Counted from the stretch's first letter, positions 39,308 to 51,395 are shown. The stretch is 64,000 nucleotides of DNA from Epiperipatus broadwayi (GCA_028023455.1 JAQFVV010012418.1:7993244-8057243); one strand, 5' to 3'. Numbers and translations: made by a program. The notes: generated from the sequence alone by a model not told the origin.

Positions 39308-41232
39308 TTGACAACTTACTTAAATTTAAATTTTATAATGAATACAAAAACAACTTTTAAAAAAAAAAAAAATTGGCATTCATCAAACATATAATAGAAA
39401 TTAAATGAAAATCATATAAGACTATTTATCAAAAATAATAATAGTTCTAATTAATTTAAATAATAACATTAATAAGTTGGTATTTCAAGCATTGGTAAAA
39501 TAAATGTACATTTTAATTTCACTCTTAGCTGAAAAGAAATACAATCAATAACTTTATCAAAAAGACAGAATTCTCAATCTGATTTTGCGTTGGTGTTTGT
39601 AAATATATAACTTCAGAATATTTATTACAATGCCAATATGAGTAATCTAACATATTTGGTTACAAAAACAAACAAGAGTTGCTATTTATTCTAATATTGC
39701 CTAAATCCAATAAATATTATTTAATTACTAATTGTTGTAATCAAAGAATTATAATGTTAGAAATAACAAAGTAAATTATTGAGCCTAAATTGTTTATATA
39801 TCAAATAAACATTTTTTGTAAAAAAAAAAATTGTAAAATAAAAACTAGCAACTATATCATATAAGGATGATTTGAACTTACTCTTAATAAAAAAGATTAT
39901 TTATGCAAATTTAAATTTATATTACTGTTATAATATTCCTAAATGGAGCACAGATTCTATTTTGAGATTGGTTAAATATGTCTTGGCATGTAAGTGTTTT
40001 GTTGCTTTTAATTTTCTACCTGCTTAAATTAAAGTAATACTGGTTGATTGAAAAAATATCTACAAGATAAACATATATTCTTTACAAAAACCAAGAAATT
40101 TCGATTTATTTATTTTTTAACTATCTATTTCATATTTGAATTTCTTTAAAAGATAATGAGAGCAATTATGTTTGATGATTTGTTTTTCTTAAAAAAAAAA
40201 AAACAAAAAAACAATAGAAAATTTTTGTCACATATCAATTGTTATTTAATTTATAAACACCCTCAAGGACTATGTAAGTAAAATGTGCTAATTACATTAA
40301 TTTCATATTTTGATATTAATAATGCCTGTATTATGAAAAAGATTCAAATTATTTTAAAAATAATTGCATTTGGGGAGGAGGGGGGCAATTTAAAACATTT
40401 TATCTTGAATGCGATTTTATATAAACTAGAAATATGACTTGTTAACAAAAAAAGAATACAATTGGAGGCTTTTGAAATGATGGTTTGAAAAATTAAAGAA
40501 CTATTGAAAAAGGAATCAATGATTTATTCCATCTTACACTTTACTATTAACAAGAATATAGACCCATTTGTGGGATAAGGCTTTTTGATTCCTTGTCTTC
40601 CAAGCTTTTCAAATCTCCAATCAGACACTATGGGCTCTTATTAAAGAATATATCATTTCTAAAGACTTTTAAAAGATTTGCATTTTAGAAACATTCTCTT
40701 TTACATTTTAGAGATTAGCTTATACCAACACACTTGGACTACTGACTTAATAATCTTCAAGAGGTCACTTAAAACAAGTTCCATGCTGCTGCCTGATGGT
40801 CAATTCAAATTCTCATTAATGAAATCCACTTAAATAAGATAATTAATGCAATGAAGCAAATCATGATAGGCATAACATTTACTTTTTCATTTTTTCTTCT
40901 TTAATTTTACTGTATGGATAATAGAATGTATAAACTTTGACATATGATTGGCTGACAAAATTAATAATAATAATAATATGGATAAATGTCCTTTTATTAA
41001 ATGAAAAGCAACAGCATTTTAATGTTACTATTTGCAATTACTAACAAGAAGAAAATTAAGATTGGTCTTTTCCTCTTGCAATTTATATGCATGCAGATGT
41101 CAATTAATTTTAAGATCAACAATATTGCCCACATTTGTAAACTTTACATTCAACTCATATGTAAAATGTGTCTTGAAAAAAATATATCACTTCTATTCCA
41201 GATACTTTTTAGTTCCTGGAATTTCTATGAAT
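39308..41232. other. A+T-rich DNA, no gene recognised
   Basis: Homopolymer-rich sequence, with a G+C-richer patch near 40560-40640 that I could not assign. Confidence 0.4.
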
Positions 41233-41243
41233 ATCGTTTATAA

Positions 41244-42022
41244 ACAGAGCAAAACTCTCCATACAGTATTGCCACCTGTGCTAAACAGAGTAATCAATGG
41301 ATGCCAGAAGGCTTGTGCATAAAATCCCTATCTAATGCTTACTCATCCAATATCCCCAGACTAGTTTCTGGCTTGTGGCCTTTGTCAGTGAGGAGCTTTG
41401 GATCTGAGAGCACTGCATATGACTATATAGCTTATATAGTCATATGGGTCAACTCAGTTCAGCACCCATACATTTTGGTGTCTTTGGCTCTTTTACAACC
41501 ATAGCCACCACTATCCTATTAGGCAGGATTGGTATTAAACCATTAAGCATCACATGATCACATTTCCTATACTAGCACATTAATTGTTGATAAACAGAGC
41601 AAAACTCTCCATACAGCATTGCCACCTGTGCTAAACAGAGTAATCAATGGATGCATATGCAGACCCATATGACTATATAAGCTATTGAGCTTAGATTGAA
41701 AATATTTTTTGTGTTTTCAATTTCATTCTCATAGTTTTGTAGTTAAGTAGAGATAAAAGGTGGTTGCTAGAGGGTTGCATTAGATCCTAAGATCTAGATG
41801 CAGTGCTCTCAGATCCAAAGCTCCTCACTGACAAAGGCCACAAGCCAGAAACTAGTCTGAATATATTGGATGAGTAGGCATTAGATAGGGATTTTATGCA
41901 CAAGCCTTCTGGCATCCAGTGATTACTCTGTTTAGCACAGGTGGCAATACTGCATGGAGAGTTTTACTCTGTTTATCAACAATTAATGTGCTAGTATAAG
42001 AAATGTGATCATGTGATGCTTA
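41244..42022. mobile_element. Foldback transposon copy C, rearranged dimer with 11-bp flanking direct repeats
   Basis: Two partial units are fused. The first (41244 to about 41530) has the left terminus and body, with the centre folded back on itself: a 31-bp hairpin with 14-bp arms sits at about 41425-41455. The second (about 41530-42022) begins with the outer 60-bp segment in inverted orientation, then a terminus, the centre, the matching right terminus and the outer segment. The second unit alone therefore has inverted repeats of more than 100 bp at 41525-41656 and 41925-42035. The 11-mer ATCGTTTATAA flanks the whole 779-bp block at 41233-41243 and 42023-42033, so it probably inserted as one piece. 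Confidence 0.75.
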
Positions 42023-42033
42023 ATCGTTTATAA

Positions 42034-45000
42034 GTAAATAAACAACTATTTAACAACCTGATATTAATATTCATAAAAGACATTTAATATTTGATCATAA
42101 ATATTTTCTAAACTTATTATTATTATCATTTACCTTTCTAATCACTAATTACTCAGAGAATAGAGACTCAAAGTTTAAGAGCATAATGCTATATCATAAA
42201 TAAGCATTGTTACTAACTGATGATGAATGGATAACGTTTTACAATCTATATCTTTAGTATTTAATTTATTATAATATTAATATTCATGTTTTTTCACTCT
42301 AAATTATTTATGTAATTATTTAATATATGCATAAGCTAATTTTTATATAAAAATGCCCAATATCTAAATTAAATTAAAAAGCAATTGGAAAAATTGAAGA
42401 AAATGGGTGAGGAGTGGGGTTTATTATAACAATTTCAAAAACTTTTTTATTCTATTTTTAAAAGCAAAAATATAGACTGGTATGATTTGTTGAACATGGC
42501 CTTATATATATGGTGAACACTAACTTATCCATAAATTTATATAATAGATGCATGTTAAAGTCTTTATGTCCAATTCTGATCTTATCTGGCATATATCAGT
42601 TCTTTCTTTTTTTTAAACATTTAATGATATTCACTTTTTTTTTCTTTTTCAAAAAATTTATTTCCATTCAATTCATCAATATGTAAACTAACAGACTCTT
42701 AGCACTATGTTGCAGAATGATATTTTGATATATTAATGTTTTTAGTTGGGAGTTTGTCAATGAGATCAAATTTTATATTATAATTTATATTTCAGTTTCG
42801 TTTACCAGTTACTAAATATTTTTCTAGACTTTTACGTATGATGGTAGAATGGCAGATTAAAAGTTAAAAATTTCAGAATTGATTTTAGACTAAATAAAGC
42901 AAATAAAACTCTTTCAGACTAAATGAATAGATATGTTAAATGTTTAATATAGCATTAGAATGCTCAAACACCATGTAGTCTCTCAAACAATCACAATTTG
43001 TTAATGCTTAAAATTATCTAATGTTTAAATTATATTACATTTCATATGTACTTTATTTTGTAAAAGTAATCTTGATAGCATATTAACCTAAACTTTAAAA
43101 ATGTAATCATTCATTATTAAACTTATTCATCAGGCCAGTTAACAAAAAGTTGGTAAGATTTTCGAAATTTTCCTTCTTTGTTTTATTTTCTAAGAGGAAA
43201 CTTACTAATCAATAATTTGATTTTTAGCTGGATTGTCTATTAACTTGTCTATTGACCAGTTACCTGGAAATTTTTTTGATTTTTATCTGAATTAGAACCA
43301 CAGGGTATGGTCATAGTAAGCAAATAATATGCTTTACATGGAATACATATATGATCATATATATCATTTCTATGTATGTAAACAAGTTCAATAGATACCA
43401 CTTAATATTATTAATTTATACAAAATTAAATACCATATTAAATAGATACAAAAATTTCACAAAAATACTAATATGAATTTTTAAAATATCATTATAACTT
43501 TATTATTTTCTTAAGAGTTATAAAATGTGATTTAAAACAATTTTATAATTAAACAAGTGCAAATAACTTAATGAAACAAATTAAAAATATATTATTAGTA
43601 GTTTCTTTTAAAAGTATTTTTAATATCGATGTCAGATACTTTTTCTGCTGAAAATTATAGCAACCATTATGCCAGCCATAACTATATACAAAATCATTAC
43701 TTTTTATGTCACTTTCAAATTCTTTTATATATTTTTTCATTTGTATAGTAATATTTTAGCTTGATTTAGCCACTAAACCTAGGAATCAGTTTTAAAATAA
43801 GAATAAATATATAAACAATACATATGTACTTTATTTTCAATATATATTCATAAATAAGTTGTGTATTTTCTGAGGCTGTGTATGAAACATAAACTGAGTG
43901 CAACATATACTGTAAAATGCTGGTTACATTAAGTGCAAGTAATTAGCATTTAGTCAATCAAAATTCCACTACAGTGGAATAATGTAATACAAAATTTGTA
44001 TAACATGAACCTTATGTCAGGCCGGGATCCACTGTATTTATAAAAAATGTAAATTATGATAAGTTTTATTGCAAAAAATCATAAAGTTTTCCAATGAATA
44101 CTGTTAATATAAAAAAAAATTGAAAAACACTTTCCCAAATACTTTTCAAAAAAATCCTTTTATTTTCAATATATAGCAAAGAGTAACATAAAATTGTATT
44201 TACAATAAGTAATGATATTTTAAATACTAGGAACTGTCAATTTTTAAAATAGTTTTCTATAAATACAATTGTAATTGAATTCCAGATGAAAATTTATTTT
44301 CCAAGATCCTCCTATCTTTAATCTTTTGAAAGAATCTATGGACCACACCCCAATATCATAACTTGCATACATTTTATATCCTCATACTGCTCTATAAAAA
44401 AAAAAAAAAATTCATATGCTTTATTTAAAAAAAAAAAAATCTCCTGAAATACCTGTTCTATACTATTTGCATAAATATTTTTATATTTTACTTCCATTCA
44501 ATCTCATTCTTTTTCACTATTTAATGAACATATATTTTCACACCCATTATTTATCTTATTAAATGCTTTATTTCCAGACAAAAATAAGATCAAAAACTAT
44601 GTGGGTAATATGTGTGTGTATTATTAATCCAGCTTTTTATAATTCAGTTATTCTATCATACAAACAAAATTTTGAGATGGAGGTCTTAAATTTTCATGAG
44701 TATTAGATTTATTATTCTAAAATAACACGATTTATTAAAATAATATATAAGTTTTCATTTGTTACACATTTAGTAAATGAAAAGTGTAAACATGTACCGT
44801 TTTTACGATAAATAATAATACTTTTATTTATTTATAATTAGTATTTAAATGATTTCTACTTTTTTTCCACCAATTAATTTTTTAAAGAATACCATATCTT
44901 TATTTCGTCTTTTTTCTGTTAGTATTATTTCAAGTTTTAAATTTTCTCCCTTTATTAGCTTAATAAATCTATCTTTTCCCTACATTTGAAATTTTAGATT

Positions 45001-45110
45001 CAATATGAATCAAATCCAAATTCCATATAGAAGAACATACACCAACAAAGTATACCAAGAAAACAGAATAACATGTACTTTATACAAGGAGATAAATCTC
45101 TGCCAAATCT
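42034..45110. other. A+T-rich DNA, no gene recognised
   Basis: Contains two A-runs close together near 44398-44440. No exon-like or retroelement sequence was found; the open frame at 43549-43740 is unsupported. Confidence 0.45.
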
Positions 45111-45114
45111 TAAA

Positions 45115-45189
45115 GCGTCGGTAGCAGAGAGGTCAGCGCAGCTGTTGCGGGTTTGCTTACCAGCCGATGCTTTGACATATGAAAAAAAC
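45115..45189 (+). mobile_element. tRNA-derived SINE, copy 3 (internally deleted)
   Basis: It shares the D-arm block (GAGAGGTCAGCG), the box-B region (GCGGGTTTGCTTACC), the CCGATGC acceptor end and the TTTGACATAT-plus-A-run tail with copies 1 and 2. It lacks the anticodon arm. Confidence 0.7.
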
Positions 45190-45404
45190 TTAAAATACAT
45201 CCCATTGTAAGCTCATTAAAAGTAAAATGATTACAAAATATAATTCCTAGATCAGTAACTTCTTTGTATATAATAACATCTTCCTCAAACTTGTAATGAT
45301 AAAAAGATCTGTTTTATTGGTGTAAAAGACAATAAATGCTATGCTTATATTTATTTTCATATTGTTAAATTTACACCATTCTTTGAAATAAACAATCTCT
45401 TTGA

Positions 45405-46690
45405 AGATCAACGATCATCATATGTGCTAATCCTTTTAAATAATTTAGAGTCATCTGCATAGATAAGTATCATATTTTTTATAATATTTTGCTCAAGATT
45501 ACACATGAAAACACTAAAAAGTAAAGGTGCTAATATTCCACCCTGAGGAACACCAATCTTATTTTTGAATAACTTAGAATTAATTTTATCTATACAAATG
45601 TAAGAGCATCTACCATTACTTTAAGTTTATGTATAAAGTGAATATATGCCACATTATCAAATGCCTGTGACATATCAAAGCAAATAAACATCAGGTTGCA
45701 TTATGAGCAATATGATCAGATATTACCATTAAGTTAGTATCAACAGACTTTCCAGATACAAAACTAAATTGATAATTGGGTAAGACCTTAATTATATTTA
45801 TAATAATATTATTATAAATACATCTTTCATAAATTCTAGCAGATGAAGACAGTATTGAGATAGGTCTAATTACCTGGACCAGATCTATCTCCCTTCTTAT
45901 AGATAGGCATAATCTTAAAAATTTTAAATGTCAGGAATAAATGTACCTTTCCATAGACAAATTAATTGAGAACAATGCATTTTTCAATAGACAAATTAAT
46001 TATATAATGGAAAGGAGTTACCAAACAGTCTGCACAACCCTTAATAATAAAATTAGAAACATTATCATATCCCATATATAATTTAAATTTAAGTTTGTAT
46101 ATTGCATTAAGCACATCAGTAATATTAATTTTATTTACATTACTACTTGCTAAATGCAATATACATTTAGAATAAATATTTGTGGAATGGTTAACTAATT
46201 AATTCGAGAAGGCTGTATTAAATTATTTTTGTAACTTTTATTCCTACCAATATTTAAATTTTTTAATATGATTCCAAACATTTGTGGATTATGTTTAAAA
46301 CCTTTTTCAATGTTACTTGAGTGATCATCATAGTTTCTTTCCATAATTTTTGTATAAACATGCAAAGTACTGAATTTCTTGTAATTTCTTATCATCGGCT
46401 GATTTATATAATCTATGATATTTGTATTTTCTATTTAGTTCCTTACATAACTCTTTAGAGAAGCATTTGGAATTTTTATAACTATTATATTGTGAACATC
46501 TAACAAGAATATAATGATCCAGTCAATTAATACTACTACTAATAATAATAATATAATAGCTCCACAGATGTTCATCTATTAACAACTCAGGTAAAAAGCT
46601 CCAGTTTTGTTTGCTTAAAATTCATTTAAAGGTTTTCTTTGACAACATAAAATTCTTATCTCTTTTACAAAATTTTGTCGTCAATTGATT
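45405..46690 (-). pseudogene. Inverted upstream half of an I/CR1-like retrotransposon (linker and RT up to YADD)
   Basis: On the minus strand, across frameshifts, the translation gives NWSFLPELLIDEHLW (about 46590), KELCKELNRKYKYH (about 46440), MFGIILKNLNIGRNKS (about 46270), MGYDNVSNFIIK (about 46060) and PIYKKGDRSG (about 45890). FICFDMSQAFDNV (motif A, 45640-45690), GVPQGGILAPLLFS (motif B, about 45520-45560) and ILIYADDSKLFKRI (motif C, YADD at 45450-45461) follow. This is the order of a reverse transcriptase in the I/jockey/CR1 superfamily. It ends abruptly at TYDDR near 45410. The rest of the protein is found at 49826-50580 on the plus strand. Confidence 0.8.
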
Positions 46691-46908
46691 GCTAACTCAT
46701 TTATCAAATTTGTTCAAATTTGGCATTCAAAATAAGTAACTTGTCTAAAGATAATTTGGTGATTAATATGGTGAGAGAGCTGTCACATAACCAGCTGTCC
46801 AAAAACAATTTCACTAATACTGAGTTCCAAAGTTCAAAGATAAATATAAATTGATGCTAATGATGCTAAATATAATACCAGATCAGTAGCAAAAGTAATA
46901 ATAATCCA

Positions 46909-47133
46909 ATGGTGATAAATAACAAAACTAACAATATTTCAACCACTTCTAACTTCACTAACACTGAGTTCCAAAGTTCAAAGATAATACAAACATATGC
47001 TAATGTTACTAAAATTAACATTCAACAGATCAATAGGAAAAGTAATAATAATCCAATAGATGTTAATAACAAAAATAACAATATTTCAGCTATTCCCAAG
47101 TCAGCTCCAAGATATTGGATTGTCCATCCCTAG
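46909..47133 (+). pseudogene. Asn-rich ORF1-like fragment with internal duplication
   Basis: This 74-codon frame is dominated by Asn, Ser, Thr and Ile and reads like a disordered ORF1 N-terminus (FTNTEFQSSKI, then RKSNNNPIDVNNKNNN). The block FTNTEFQSSKI and the following RKSNNNP-type block also occur upstream, at about 46820-46920. A segment of roughly 135 bp has therefore been duplicated in tandem. Its place at the start of the plus-strand element is the main reason for calling it ORF1. Confidence 0.4.
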
Positions 47134-47859
47134 TGACATCAGAGAACTGAACCTCAATATCCAAAAAGCACAATCCCTTCCCTTCTATAGTCTGGAACCC
47201 AGATGCTCTTATGATAATCAATGATAGATTTAGTAATTCGATCCTAAGAGAATTATTTGCAACATTAAAACAATTTTTTTTTCTACTAGGTCCATAATTC
47301 AATCTATATAAATTTCCTAGGCAAGTAGTATTATTTGTTTCAATATCCTTGCATTGGCTGTGGCATATCATTGCACCTAATGCTGATCATCTAAATCCCA
47401 GGAATATGATAAATGAATTCTTTCAGACCACACAGACACCAATTTCAAAGCCAAATAAAATCACTTGGAAATTTTGCCTTAATTATAGTGTATCCAAATT
47501 GCTATAACTATATCACAAAAATGCTCAAAAACACCTACTTGGGATACGCCCTTCAAGATTTCCAGCGTACGATGCAACCGTTTGACAAAGTTACAGCTTT
47601 TCACCCCATATATTTAAAGGATCCCTCTATACCCATCCTAGTTACAGCTATGATCTCAAATTATAACTGCATCACGACATCCTATATATTGATAGTTCCT
47701 TTTCACACATACGCACAAAAAAACTTAAAAACAGATGACCTATATCTATGAGTCCTCAGGAGATCAAGATCCTTGAATCTGTGATAAAAAATATAATTGA
47801 AGCATATTCTACCAATAATCTCAAAATTGTAATTTCCAAAAAAAGGATTATCTATTGGA

Positions 47860-48450
47860 CAGGCCGCTATTGTATGCAAAACAATAATTGATGTTAGAAG
47901 CAGAAAGAAACATAGTCCAATAGCTGTACAATTAGACATTAAAGCCGCATTTGACACAGTTTCAATTGAAAAACTAATTAATATATTAACAGATACATCC
48001 ATACCCAGATCAATACTCTATGTCATTACTAATCTTTTGATTAATATTAGATACATTTAACAATGAATGGAAAATGAATTTCAACCCTCATTGCTCTATT
48101 CCACAAAGTTCACCATTCATATAAACCCACTTCTGGAAAAAAATGAAAAATTATATCCAACATACACATATCTGGTTTGAATACTTATATATAATTATTT
48201 GGCTTTCGTGGATGACATCACAGTATTCTTAATAACAAAAAAAATAATTACCCATGCTATTATAAATACTAGCAGATTACTCTAACGAATATAAACTGGA
48301 ATTTAATGTCAATAAATCATGCGCCTGGAAAATCTTCAATAAACAGCTTTATCAACAATTTTTTAAAGGAAAACCTAATCCATTTTTAGGATTTCCATTC
48401 TATCTGAATAATGCTGCAATGCGAGTAAAAATACAAAATTTACTCAAAAA
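47860..48450 (+). pseudogene. Reverse transcriptase fragments of the nested L1/Tx1-like element
   Basis: The frame at 47868-48057 reads AIVCKTIIDVRSRKK, then AVQLDIKAAFDTVSIEKL: motif A with the catalytic Asp, coded at about 47932-47955. After frameshifts, CSIPQSSP and INPLLEK recall the motif B region. LAFVDDITVFL (VDD at 48202-48228) is motif C. NEYKLEFNVNKSCAW and NPFLGFPFYLNN follow, matching the KxLGFPL-type block after the palm in L1/Tx1 proteins. The catalytic Asp pair survives, but at least four frame breaks and stops kill the gene. Confidence 0.72.
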
Positions 48451-48863
48451 AAAAAAAAAATTGAAAATATGATAAACTCACTCATAAAAATATATCTCTC
48501 TATTTATTGAAAAGTGTCACTATTTAATATGCTTATTATAATAAGAATAACATATATTCCAATCATTATATATGTAAAAACCTTTGCCTCACATATTTAG
48601 TCAATGCTTAGAAAACTGCTATGAGGAAAACATATTGTTTCTATTTCAATTAGAAAACTTCAATGCCAATTAATACAGGATGGGACTTCATTCAATAAAA
48701 AAACCTTAAATCTTCAAAAAACCTTAAATCTTAACTCATCTGTTACTAAACTATTTCCTCATATTGCAATTATCCTAAAATCATCCCTAGATAGACTATC
48801 ACCTACAAAAGTATATTGGAAAAACCTGATTAGTCCTTTATTACCCATTATTAACATTTATTT

Positions 48864-49223
48864 TTGCCTCCCCTGAATAAATGTAAATATTGGGAAGTGC
48901 ATTCACTCCTTTATCCACATTTGATAATTGCCGAAGGAAAGTCAATGCTAAGTCTTAACAATCATCAACTCATTAGGAAATTTAGATGTTGGAAACCAAA
49001 ATATTTTGATTTTTTAGTAAAGCTAAATCTTGAATGTCTATCCACTCTGCATTTTTATAAATACAGAAGGCAATGCAAGAGAGTAGATACTTTTTGCACC
49101 CTGTATCATAGTGATGCAGAAACACAAACACATGTATTCCATGATTGTCTATGCTTTAATAACATTCGGATGGTGATCCCTAAGTTATTCAATAAGCAAT
49201 ATCAACATGCAATATTTATTTAA
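48864..49223 (+). pseudogene. C-terminal Cys/His domain of the nested L1/Tx1-like element
   Basis: A 119-codon open frame. Around residue 85 it has CTLYHSDAETQTHVFHDC, a C-x-H-H-C arrangement like the zinc-binding tail found at the end of many non-LTR retrotransposon polymerases, where the usual form is CxxC, then THxxxxC. A preceding basic stretch (YKYRRQCKRVD) would contact nucleic acid. In another frame the sequence continues as AEIWVSTFILYAL to about 49330, then untranslated DNA. Confidence 0.55.
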
Positions 49224-49825
49224 AACTAGCAGAAAGAGTGCATATGCAGAAATTTGGGTAAGCACTTTTATTTTATATGCTCTGTCATGCACTAGGTGTA
49301 TATTCATGTACAACAGTAACCCTAAGTGCACTCAAACACATTTTAGATTAAATTAGAAAATATTAGGGAAAAGGATAAAAAACTCATACCTCATAATAAT
49401 TCTCAAGACGTTGGAGATGCTATTCTAAAGTAATGATTGTCAATTTGTGTGTATTTGTATGTGCAAATTGTATTTTAGGGATTCATTATAGGATTTTTAA
49501 CTGCTGTGCACTGTGCAATAAGTCTATATAGAAATTGCCAAAAAATACATGATTCCATTATGTAAAAAAAGATGAAAGAAAATTCAAATGTACTATGTAA
49601 TTTTTATAGCTCAATTTTATGTAATCAGCTTTGGATATAATTTTTTTGTTTTGTTTATGTAATCAATTATATATAACCAAGTATATATGTAACCAACTAT
49701 ATGTAATTAATTCGATATAATGTAACAATTTATATCCTACTATATGTAACTAATTATATGTAATCCTTGATTGCTTAATAAAATTCTTTGAAAAGCAGCA
49801 GCAGCAGTAGTAGTAGTTGTAAAAT

Positions 49826-50580
49826 AACAATGGATACTTACATTAAATGATCGAATTTCTCTACAAAATATTAAAAATTGTATTGCTTGGTGTAGTGAAA
49901 ATAAAATGTTGATTAATATGAACAAATGTTCAGTAATCTCATACTGTAATAAGTCTAAATATCTAAGACTTTTATATTATATTGAAACACATAAAATTAA
50001 ATGTAAGACTTTGCAAAAAAAATCTTGGATATTCTATTTACAAATAATGGATCATTTCATGCACACACTGAATCCATAATTAACAGAGCTCTTAAAATTA
50101 TGGGAATAATTCTTAGATATGGAAGATTGTTTAATAATCAATTAAAAAATTGTTCAGAGCTCTTGACCACCCTATTATTGATTATGGATCGGTTGTCTGG
50201 AATCCACACACAAATAGGGATATTGCTAAACTTCAAACATTGGGGGAGAAATTTTACAGAAATGTCAGTTTAGACAAAAACAGCATATTATCTTTCTATT
50301 CAAGGGAACAATAAAAGACCTGAAGTTTTTATACAAAAATTGTAAATAAAAGGGTAATTTGTCAAAATCTGATAATAAATGTTTCATTTAATATAACAGA
50401 ATATAAAGCTAGGACTTCCAGTCTTTTTTATCTTAATACCTGTTACTCAGATACTCTTAAAATTTGTGCATTGTTTTGGTTATTGGACTCTTATAATAAA
50501 GATTTTTGCAATAATAATTATTTTAATTTAAATGATAAAAATTATAATATGACTTTTGTTAAAAAATATAACATTTAATT
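49826..50580 (+). pseudogene. Downstream half of the split I/CR1-like retrotransposon
   Basis: Plus-strand frames read ILTLNDRISLQNIKN, then CSENKMLINMNKCSVISY, then FTNNGSFHAHTESIINRALK (the LGVIFD-type block), LDYGSVVWNPHTN (by frame change at about 50190), SLFYLNTCYSDTLKICALF and a stop near 50577. This is the part of an I/CR1-like polymerase directly after the YADD motif. Its first codons (LTLNDRISL) overlap, with divergence, the last codons of the minus-strand half (STYDDR). The two therefore look like one element split and inverted, not two random fragments. Confidence 0.75.
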
Positions 50581-50716
50581 TATTATAGTGATGACATACG
50601 GCATCCCCCCCCTCCTATTCATAATCTGCATTATTTATATATATTTCTTTTTATAATCTTATATGTATTAATTTATGTGAATCTATAATTGACCTATAAA
50701 TAAATAAATAAATACT
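50581..50716 (+). mobile_element. 3' untranslated region and tail of the I/CR1-like element
   Basis: Short A+T-rich untranslated stretch with a C-run, ending in an (AAAT)n microsatellite at about 50697-50713. A short tandem tail like this is the usual 3' end of such elements. Confidence 0.5.
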
Positions 50717-51159
50717 AAGAAGAATTATTATTATGTTTCAAAGGGTAAACTTTAATGAAACTCAAAAAGAGTTACATAAGTTACATTTGAAAACATGAGG
50801 CTTTAGATACAAATTGATTCATGATACTTCATATGTAAAAAGATTACAATCTTGATTGTGATAGGAAAGACAACATGATTTATATTAATTAAAAGAAAAA
50901 TAATTATTACATAACAAGATACCTATGACAAATTAGGTTTACATAGAATTTTTAAATGTAATATTGAGAAAAATATGTGGGAGCACATGATAGTAGGATT
51001 GAAAACATATAAAGGAGGAGTTGTAGCTGGTATTAGATTAATATATGATCCCAATAAAAAATGGGTTCATTGGGTGAGAATACTATAGTTTCCATAGCTA
51101 AGCCTTATTGTTCATTTGTTACATAAGTTCCATGTGAAAAAAAAAAAAAGAAAAAATAC

Positions 51160-51395
51160 TAGTCATTATGAAGTGGATCTTGAGAAAACAGAAAAACACC
51201 ATTTCAGCATGAATTGCATCCTGGAAAAATGAAAAAAACACTACTATGCATGAACTGCATCATGGCAAAGCAGAAAAATATTAATCAGCATGAATTGTAT
51301 TCTGGGAAAACAGAAAAACACTAGTCAGCATAAACTGCATTATGGAAAATGGAAAAATACCATTCCAGCATGAATTGCAGGCTTTGAATTAAAGT
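51160..51395. repeat. Minisatellite, about six units of 40-42 bp
   Basis: The unit contains CAGCATGAATTGCATCCTGG followed by an A-rich GAAAAACACTA segment. About six imperfect units run in tandem, with a few substitutions between neighbours. There is no ORF through it. Confidence 0.75.

Larger units (their letters stand above)
46780..49818 (+). mobile_element. L1/Tx1-like non-LTR retrotransposon nested inside another element
   Basis: The plus strand carries an Asn-rich ORF1-like region, a broken region of unclear function at 47130-47850, reverse-transcriptase blocks at 47860-48290, a thumb region and a cysteine/histidine-rich C-terminal domain. A 3' untranslated region follows, with repeated TATATGTAAC-like units (49650-49770), an AATAAA near 49779 and a short run of CAG then TAG triplets (49796-49816). 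It sits exactly between the two halves of the I/CR1-like element, so it most likely inserted into it. Many stops and frameshifts. Confidence 0.65.

Noticed and set aside
41001-41504. Overlapping plus-strand open frames, one with a plausible-looking start
   Set aside because: They run into the foldback element at 41244 and owe their length to it; no protein motif.
47090-47371. 93-codon minus-strand open frame
   Set aside because: It lies antisense to the plus-strand retroelement and has no recognisable domain; taken as a shadow frame.
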